The notes under the pieces were generated by a model that worked only from the letters and a program-made list of their open reading frames with translations, searched no databases and was not told where the DNA came from. Below, piece after piece: positions 58,255-64,000 of a stretch of 64,000 bases of DNA (position 1 is the first letter of the stretch; each line of letters starts with the position of its first letter). The stretch comes from Silene conica (taxonomy: Eukaryota; Streptophyta; Magnoliopsida; Caryophyllales; Caryophyllaceae), in assembly GCA_029255685.2 (NCBI GenBank), contig CM055314.2, positions 71,560,815 through 71,624,814 of the forward strand, written 5' to 3'. The translations under genes were made by a program, and so were the position numbers.

Positions 58255-59017
58255 ATCCTGGTTTCTTGAACCTGGGCTTACCTACTGCTAGGTCGCCCTG
58301 AGCTTTAGCCTCCCCTTTACCCTTTCCCTTACTGGAGATCATGAGAACATCCTGCTTCAAGCTCCCACTTAACTTTAGATCCTTCTCAGTCTGTACGAGA
58401 AGGGAGTGGAGCTCATGAGGAGTCTTCTTCATGTCATTCATGTAGTAGTTGGCCCTAAAGAGGGCGAACCCATCATGAAGCGAATGAAGCATACGATCAA
58501 CGATTATGTTCTCACTGATCTTGCAGTTTAGGGCCTCCAGTTTCTCGATATTCTCAATCATGTGAAGAATATGTGGGCTAACAGCTTGGCCCTTCTGGAG
58601 TTTCGCCTCAAAGAAGCGACAGGTATGCTCATAAGAAACGATTCTCGGAGCCTTTGAGAATTCGTTAGTGAGCGTGGTGAAAATCTTGTTTGCACCATGG
58701 GTTATGAAGCGTCTTTGCAAATTGGATTCCATTGCATAGATGAGTACGTTCTTTATCGCACCCGCTTCCATGACGAAGTCGCTATGAGTGCGAACATCGT
58801 TGGCTCTAGCTCCAGTTCCTGGGTGTGCCGGAATGGGCTCAGTTAAATACTTAAGCTTTCCGTCAGCAATGGCAGCATTCCGTAGTGCTGCCTCCCAGTC
58901 AGAGAAGTTTGACCCATCATTCCTCAGTCTTGTGGACTGATTCATGGAGTCCATGAAGGCTTTTAGCCAGGATTCACGTGCTAGCTTGGCACTTGGCATT
59001 GAGTCTTCACCAGCCAT
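58118..59017 (-). CDS. gag: Copia B gag with zinc knuckle
   Basis: Starts at the ATG at 59017, about 1.7 kb after the primer site. It has a Copia-type gag core (NDGSNFSDWEAALRNA, MESNLQRRFITHGANKIFTTL, IVDRMLHSLHDGFALFRANY), then a Gly/Lys-rich linker (SSKGKGKGEAK) and one CCHC knuckle CHHCHKTGHWRRSC. Its end overlaps the start of the pol frame. Confidence 0.88.
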   Translation of the reverse strand: MAGEDSMPSAKLARESWLKAFMDSMNQSTRLRNDGSNFSDWEAALRNAAIADGKLKYLTEPIPAHPGTGARANDVRTHSDFVMEAGAIKNVLIYAMESNLQRRFITHGANKIFTTLTNEFSKAPRIVSYEHTCRFFEAKLQKGQAVSPHILHMIENIEKLEALNCKISENIIVDRMLHSLHDGFALFRANYYMNDMKKTPHELHSLLVQTEKDLKLSGSLKQDVLMISSKGKGKGEAKAQGDLAVGKPRFKKPGFAKSGPGESSNSQGKTKSKDTSMECHHCHKTGHWRRSCPRVSRGH

Positions 59018-60736
59018 TTAGTTATACAGCAGTTTAAATGATCGTGTTCTAGACTGAAAAAGAAGATAAAAAAAACCATATAAGCAACTTATTGTTGTGA
59101 TTTAAGTCTATATTAAATTGAATTTAAACTCGTAGACTCATGCATTTATATAATTGATCTCCCTCAAGAATTATATAAATGATCCCAAGACTCAATTTCC
59201 GTATATTGATAAGCCCACAGTTTGGCTAATTCCAATCGTTGGAACTCTTGGTCGATAGATTTCCGTATATCCTATCTATTAGTCCATCTCAGTCACTAGA
59301 TATTATCGAGTGACCATGATGTTGAGATAAAATAAATCATCTGTTCCCACTTACCCGACGTAGAAGGGGTCATATTATGCCTACCGACGAAGAAGGGATT
59401 CATGGGAGGCTGATTTATAAAGACTAATCTCAATTTTTGGTTATACGAGGAAGACCCCATAAACTTTTATTTATCCATATTTAAGTGAACTAAAAACTAG
59501 CATTTGCGTGAATGAATTAAATAAAGTGATGGCTTTGCAATTGACATGTGACATCAGTATTGTCACAGAAAACTAACGCGTGACCTCTACATGAGTCAGT
59601 TTTCAGGCATGATATAGGTGGTTTGGTTTTTAGGCGGAATATGATGCAAGCTATTATCGATGAAAGCATAAAATGAAAGCAATAAACGTAAATAAAAGTC
59701 CTAGTGTGGCCTATCCTACCAAAATAAACATAAAACAACTTGGAATCCACCGTTGGACCCTAGAAGCTTGTCTTGATGTTCCATCTTGGTCCTTGCAGCG
59801 GGAGTGAGCATCCGGTCTCCGTCTTGTCTTTGGTCTTCACAAAATTACTAATTTAAATTACAAAAGTAATCCTAGATACATTCTAATTTAAATACAAAAG
59901 TAATTACATGGCAAAAACCCAAAGCGGAGATTCAAGATCTCAAAATTACAAGCAAGACTGTGTCCCATCATTACGGTGACACAATCTTCTAAGGCCACAC
60001 TAAGTTACAACCGATTGCAAAAATTAAATACGTTATTGAAAGCATTCAAGGCATTCACAAGACGATAAATAAAATGCATCAACTAAATAAAATTTATACA
60101 TGACATAATACTGTTATTATGATTAATAAATTTATACCAAACCACCTTTTAAGATTAAAATTAAGTGACTATACCGCTTTAATCACCAATTTTAATAATC
60201 ATATAATCCATTATTTTAAACTGTTTTAAAACAATATGTATCTAACGAGGGTGAACCGTTTCACAAATTCCGTATACAGTATATTATTTTAAGCCATGTG
60301 AAAATAAGAAAGCAAGTTATTTTCGAAAAAGATAGCCTGAAAGAAGAGCACTCGACCGAGCAACAGAGGCACTCGATCGAGTGTCAGGGTCACTCGATCG
60401 AGTGCAGCAGGGCTCGATCGAGTGGCTCGTAAAAACTGCAAATCGCTGCACTTTTAAATTAAAACGAGTTTATAACTTGGATTTAAAACGTGTAAATCAT
60501 AAATAAACAACAACAAAAGATTCACATATTGCTAAAAATATCGATTAATTAACAATATGCAAATTATAATCGAAAACAAGATCGATTTCTCACAAAAAAA
60601 CTCACGCACGGGGCCTGGTACGAGGGCACTCGATCGAGTGCAACAGGGACTCGATCGAGTGCCTAGGCAGATTGTACGGTTTTTTTAAAATTTTATATCT
60701 TATGAAAAACACAATTGTAAAATTTCATGGCCTAAG
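59018..60736 (-). other. Leader of Copia B
   Basis: About 1.7 kb with no gene. It contains two clusters of the palindrome CACTCGATCGAGTG (60349-60424 and 60627-60661). The gag-only Copia has a similarly long leader. Confidence 0.6.
60349..60661. repeat. CACTCGATCGAGTG palindrome clusters in the Copia B leader
   Basis: Copies at 60349 (variant CACTCGACCGAG), 60370-60383, 60391-60404, 60412-60424 (first base changed), 60627-60640 and 60649-60661. Spacers are GC-richer than the AT-rich surroundings. Confidence 0.9.
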
Positions 60737-60748
60737 GCTCTGATACCA
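60737..60748 (-). other. Primer-binding site of Copia B
   Basis: GCTCTGATACCA on the plus strand, that is TGGTATCAGAGC on the element strand, two bases from the 5' LTR. Confidence 0.95.
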
Positions 60749-60750
60749 CT

Positions 60751-61751
60751 TGTGGGGAATAAAACGCGTATTCGCCCTAAACTTGCAGGATTATAATGAA
60801 AAATACAATCGTGAATATGGTCATAAGATTAAAAAGATAAGAAAAGAAGTACAACCTTTAGTCCTCGCGCAAAAGGCCTAAGAACAGGAATTAACACAAA
60901 TTCCCTCCTATAACTTGCACCCAAGACTTAGTATGAGACGTGGCCGCGTGTGCTAGAAATCCTCTCCAACTGCCTTGCAATATTGGGAGAGTTATTGAGT
61001 TTTAGATGTGAGATCTGAGGTTTTGGGAGAAGAATGCTCTCAAAACCCTAATTTTTACCTTGAGATTATTTGACAGTGCAACAAGAGTCGTCTACATAAG
61101 GAGAAGGACTCTCCTTATGTAGCCTCTAGGTTTCGGCCGAAATTTGATGTCAGGTAGGAGTGGGCTTTCCACTCTTACCTTATTCCAATGCGTGATTCGA
61201 CCCATTTAGCTTTAAGTTGTTCGCGGTATTTTTAATTATAAATCGTAACATGTTATCAGATATTAATACAGTCGATATATTAATAACGGTCTGATAAAAT
61301 ACGATATTGTATAATTACCCAAATTAATATAACTGTTTATATTAATACGCGAATACAATATTTAATTAAATATAACTGTTTATATTTAATTTACGAATTA
61401 ATCATGTAATCCGTATTAGCTAAAATTATTTAATCCGTATTAAATAATAATCTCAACATCTTATTGACTGATTTAATAGTCAATACCTCTGACTAACTGT
61501 TTAGTCATATCCGGCAAAATGTGACTGTATTTTCATACCTTCACATCTCTCAAACGTGTCCTATAGGTGTGACGTATAGGGACCAGTTGACCACCGCCAT
61601 CCGTATGACAATAACGTCAAACTTATCTAGCAAGCCAACCGTTATTGATAAACGTGGATCAACTGGTAATAATACTGAAGTATGCCCTTGTGATCTTTAA
61701 AGAGATTTAATAAGTCATTGTACTTAATTGTCAAGGACACCAGCCCCAACA
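60751..61751 (-). repeat. 5' LTR of Copia B
   Basis: Begins TGTGGGGAATAAAACGCG on the plus strand and ends CCAGCCCCAACA before the ACCGG duplication. About five differences from the 3' LTR. Confidence 0.95.
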
Positions 61752-61756
61752 ACCGG

Positions 61757-63176
61757 CTCTCCCTCAACTTAGTTCCCGGGGTCAATTAAGTGTTGACTAG
61801 GATCGTAAGTGTTAAGAAAGAAAGAGTTAATTATTGAATTGAATGCTTTTATAGTGATGCGTATTAAGTTATGCGTTAAGATGTCGCCTCTGAACTTAGT
61901 ACGTAAATTGGTTGTCATATATAGGGGTATGCGTTAAGGTGTCGCCTCTGAGCCCTATATGTGTTTGTTTGTCGTGTATGGAGGTATGCGTTAAGGTGTC
62001 GCCTCTGAGCTCCATACATGTTTGATTGTCGTGTCTGGGACATGCGTTGAGTTTTCGCCTCTGAGTCCAGACATGTTTGGGTGATCGCGTCAGGACATGC
62101 CTTAAGCTGGCCTCTGAGTCTGACGAGTAGAGCAACTGCACGACGGGGCAGTCAGGTTGTCATACCTTTCCCGGAGTGCAGGTGTTTGGTGCTAGAACAT
62201 GCGTTGAGTTTTCGCCTCTGAGTCTAGTATCTTGTGATGTAGTAGGGGAACATGCGTTGAGTTTTCGCCTCTGAGTTCCTTACTTTTGATTGTGAATTGA
62301 GTGCTAGTCCATGCGTTGAGTTTTTGCCTCTGAGTCTAGTATCTTGTTGATAGTCGGTCCATGCGTTGATTTTTCGCCTCTGAGTCCTTGCTTGATATTG
62401 TGAATTTGGTATTTAGGTTATGCGTTAATATGTCGCCTCTTAACCTTTTTACTTGCTGAATGATTGGTATATAGGTTATGTCTTAAGTTGACCGCTGAAC
62501 CTTATACTTGCTGAGTTTATCTGCTTGCCTAGAGTTGGGTACAGTGTCAGATAAGCATGTTGAAGTTAATGATTGTATTACTTGGGTTGTAACCTGTTCA
62601 CCCAAGGCATTGGGTGACTCTTTGGTCGGTTTCATAAATAGTTGGGCTGAAAGACCTCCCGACTGGGTAACCAGTAGGGAAACCGGCTCTCCTTCCAAAC
62701 GGTTTATGAAGTTGGTTGAGAGCCGTGCATTAGTGATTGCATGATAGTATGAGATCAGTTATTGAGATATTGTTATACTTCACATGTTTATATATGTTGG
62801 AGTATTCTGTTTGTATTTCTGTGTTACGTGTCGTTACAAAAGGTGGCTGGGAGAACTCTAGTCACTCCCCACTGATTGTGGCGTACATGTTTACATGTAT
62901 GTAGGTACATGCAGGTTTGGCAGGGGTTGCTGAGGGCTAGCGAGCGATGATCCTATCCATCGATTGACTTACATGTTTACGTTAGCTAGACTTTAGTTTA
63001 TATTTCAGTTTTGAGTGCCTGTAGGGATGTGCCATCCCAGGCTGGTTGTATTTATATTTTACTTTCAGTTTCAGTTTTAATTCACCTCGCATGTTAGATT
63101 GTTAAAAAGTTTTAATTCCGCTGCATTTTTAGTACTTTGTATGTTTATTATTTCCGCTTTCGCGAGGGGTTTTACA
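61757..63176 (+). repeat. Right segment of the long solo LTR
   Basis: Continues the LTR after Copia B. It includes the minisatellite at 61870-62500 and a second copy of the GGGTAACC..AGGGAAACCGG phrase (62668-62690) seen left of Copia B at 52000-52021. No gene. Confidence 0.7.
61870..62500 (+). repeat. Minisatellite, 50-60 bp units, about eleven copies
   Basis: Each unit carries a core ATGCGTTGAGTTTTCGCC or ATGCGTTAAGGTGTCGCC followed by TCTGAG and a variable tail. The two core variants are grouped (TTAAGGTGT at left, TTGAGTTTT in the middle). Confidence 0.88.
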
Positions 63177-63181
63177 CGTGT

Positions 63182-63712
63182 GACTCATCATGGATCGAAC
63201 CATATCTAATAAAGTTCAATTTCTCCGTTCGGATACACCATTCAATTGTGGTGTTCCAGGTGGAGTCAACTGCGATACAATACCACAGTTTTTCAGGTGT
63301 TGATCAAACTCAGTCGAAAGATACTCACCACCACTATCAGATCGAATTGCTTTTGTCTTCTTATCCAATTGATTCTCAACCTTATTTTGGAATTCCTTGA
63401 ACTTGTCAAAGGATTCACTCTTATGTTTCATTAAATAGACATACCCGTATCTACTCAAATCATCCGTAAAAGTGATGAAATATCTATAACCGTCTCTTGC
63501 TGTGATTGTCATAGGACTACACACATCTGTATGTATGAGTCCTAAAAGATCACTAGCTCGCATTCCAATACCTTTAAAGGAAATACGAGTCATCTTTCCG
63601 ATGAGACATGATTCACACGTACCAATTGATTCGTAATGAAATGGTGGTATTGACCCATTCTTAATGAGTTTCTCTACGCGTTTTTCATTGATGTGTCCCA
63701 TTCGACAATGCC
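63182..63712 (-). CDS. pol: Copia A pol, right segment: GAG-pre-integrase and integrase core
   Basis: Minus strand, continuing the element left at 50427. Seen: CRMGHINEKRVEKLIKNG, CESCLIGKMTRISFKG, GLIHTDVCSPMT, RSDSGGEYLSTEF, PPGTPQLNGVSERRN. It is cut on its upstream side at 63713 by another LTR. Confidence 0.88.
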
Positions 63713-63915
63713 TGTAACAACCCGACCCTCCACCGTCGTAACACGAGCCCAATAAGATGGGTGTGCACTTTTGGGCCCATTATTTGTCCTCACTTAAGCC
63801 CAAAAGTACAAGGCCTTGTTACTAAATGGTGGGTGGAAGTTATTATAAACATATCACAAGCCTCACATTCTAACGATGTGGGACAACTTTCCTCTCGTAC
63901 TCTTGGGGTGTTACA
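63713..63915 (-). repeat. Short LTR (203 bp) of another retrotransposon
   Basis: Ends TGTAACAACCCGACC and TTGGGGTGTTACA. It is followed by AACTCCCCCACTTAAAG, the complement of a GTGGGGGAG polypurine tract, so this is the 3' LTR of a minus-strand element whose interior starts at 63916 and leaves the window. The five bases before it are ATGCC. The short length and TGTAACA ends suggest a Gypsy chromovirus; uncertain. Confidence 0.7.
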
Positions 63916-64000
63916 AACTCCCCCACTTAAAGAACACAACGTCCTCGTTGTGCCTCATACTTGACCACAACCAGGGCCAGGATCCTCCTCCGATAGGCGT
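63916..64000 (-). other. Interior of the last LTR element, cut by the window edge
   Basis: Only 85 bp are visible, including the polypurine complement. Too short for a gene call. Confidence 0.5.

Larger units (their letters stand above)
52022..61751 (-). mobile_element. Ty1/Copia element B, nearly complete and young, 9.7 kb
   Basis: Two 1,001-bp LTRs and a 5-bp duplication ACCGG (52017-52021 and 61752-61756). The element reads on the minus strand: 5' LTR at right, primer site, leader, gag, pol, 3' internal region, 3' LTR at left. By eye the LTRs differ at about five positions (0.5 percent). At common plant rates the insertion is roughly 0.2-0.4 million years old. The reading frames have about two interruptions, and a CACTA MITE sits in the 3' internal part. 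I cannot assign the Copia lineage with confidence. Confidence 0.95.
50428..63176 (+). mobile_element. Tekay-like long solo LTR, about 3.0 kb, split by Copia B
   Basis: Starts TGTAACATCCCAATATTTCG and ends GCGAGGGGTTTTACA. The 5-bp duplication is CGTGT (50423-50427 and 63177-63181), within Copia A integrase. Without Copia B its length is about 3,014 bp, and no internal coding region exists, so it is a solo LTR. Length and TGTAACA ends fit chromovirus (Tekay/Del) LTRs, but I cannot confirm the family without the interior. A leader-like region (AAACCCTAACCCC near 50745, then a GTAAG donor at 50928) suggests plus orientation. Confidence 0.75.

Noticed and set aside
60349-60661. Palindromes as transcription-factor operators of a host gene
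   Set aside because: They lie in the untranslated leader of a retrotransposon with no host gene nearby.

Overview
The window is nuclear DNA of a flowering plant, probably a eudicot; I cannot name the species. Evidence: one intron-rich host gene (20S proteasome subunit alpha-1/PSMA6 type, PAA), plant-only retrotransposon lineages (Tat and Athila Ty3/Gypsy, a Tekay-like long LTR, several Ty1/Copia), a plant L1-type LINE with a terminal RNase H domain, CACTA, hAT, Mutator-like, PIF/Harbinger-like, Stowaway and mariner elements, and AT-rich spacers. Nearly everything except PAA is mobile DNA.

Layout. 1-6420: right part of a Tat-lineage Gypsy element (pol with a second RNase H, then a spliced gene on the opposite strand, then the 3' LTR). 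6421-21020: AT-rich LTR-like remnant split by a compact CACTA transposon (7836-12530, TSD TAT) and by a young gag-only Copia element (12744-20925, TSD TCTCC). 21021-27816: Athila-type Gypsy fragment on the minus strand with PBS and 5' LTR. 27817-28560: old Copia fragment. 29848-35912: PAA, eight exons, intact, 246 residues, with mobile elements in its introns. 36394-39303: a 196-bp Mutator-like MITE, a LINE RNase H fragment holding another copy of that MITE, AT-rich spacer, and a GC-rich hAT MITE. 39464-43762: a hAT element split by a 5'-truncated LINE. 43840-46367: small MITEs and a dead mariner (DD39D) transposase.

46368 to the right edge is a deep nest. A Copia element (A) sits in the mariner gene. 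A 3.0-kb Tekay-like solo LTR sits in Copia A. A 9.7-kb young Copia element (B) sits in that LTR. A CACTA MITE sits in B, and a Stowaway MITE sits in the CACTA MITE. Most junctions were resolved to the base by target-site duplications. At 63713 a further LTR element interrupts Copia A and runs off the window.

How it works together: only PAA is a host gene with an identifiable role (alpha ring of the 20S proteasome). The most notable elements are the CACTA element with an apparently intact fused transposase gene, the spliced antisense gene of the Tat element, the gag-only Copia with about 0.5 percent LTR divergence, a 55-bp perfect hairpin repeated nearby, and palindrome-rich arrays in three unrelated LTR families. 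I found no CRISPR array, rRNA or canonical tRNA gene.
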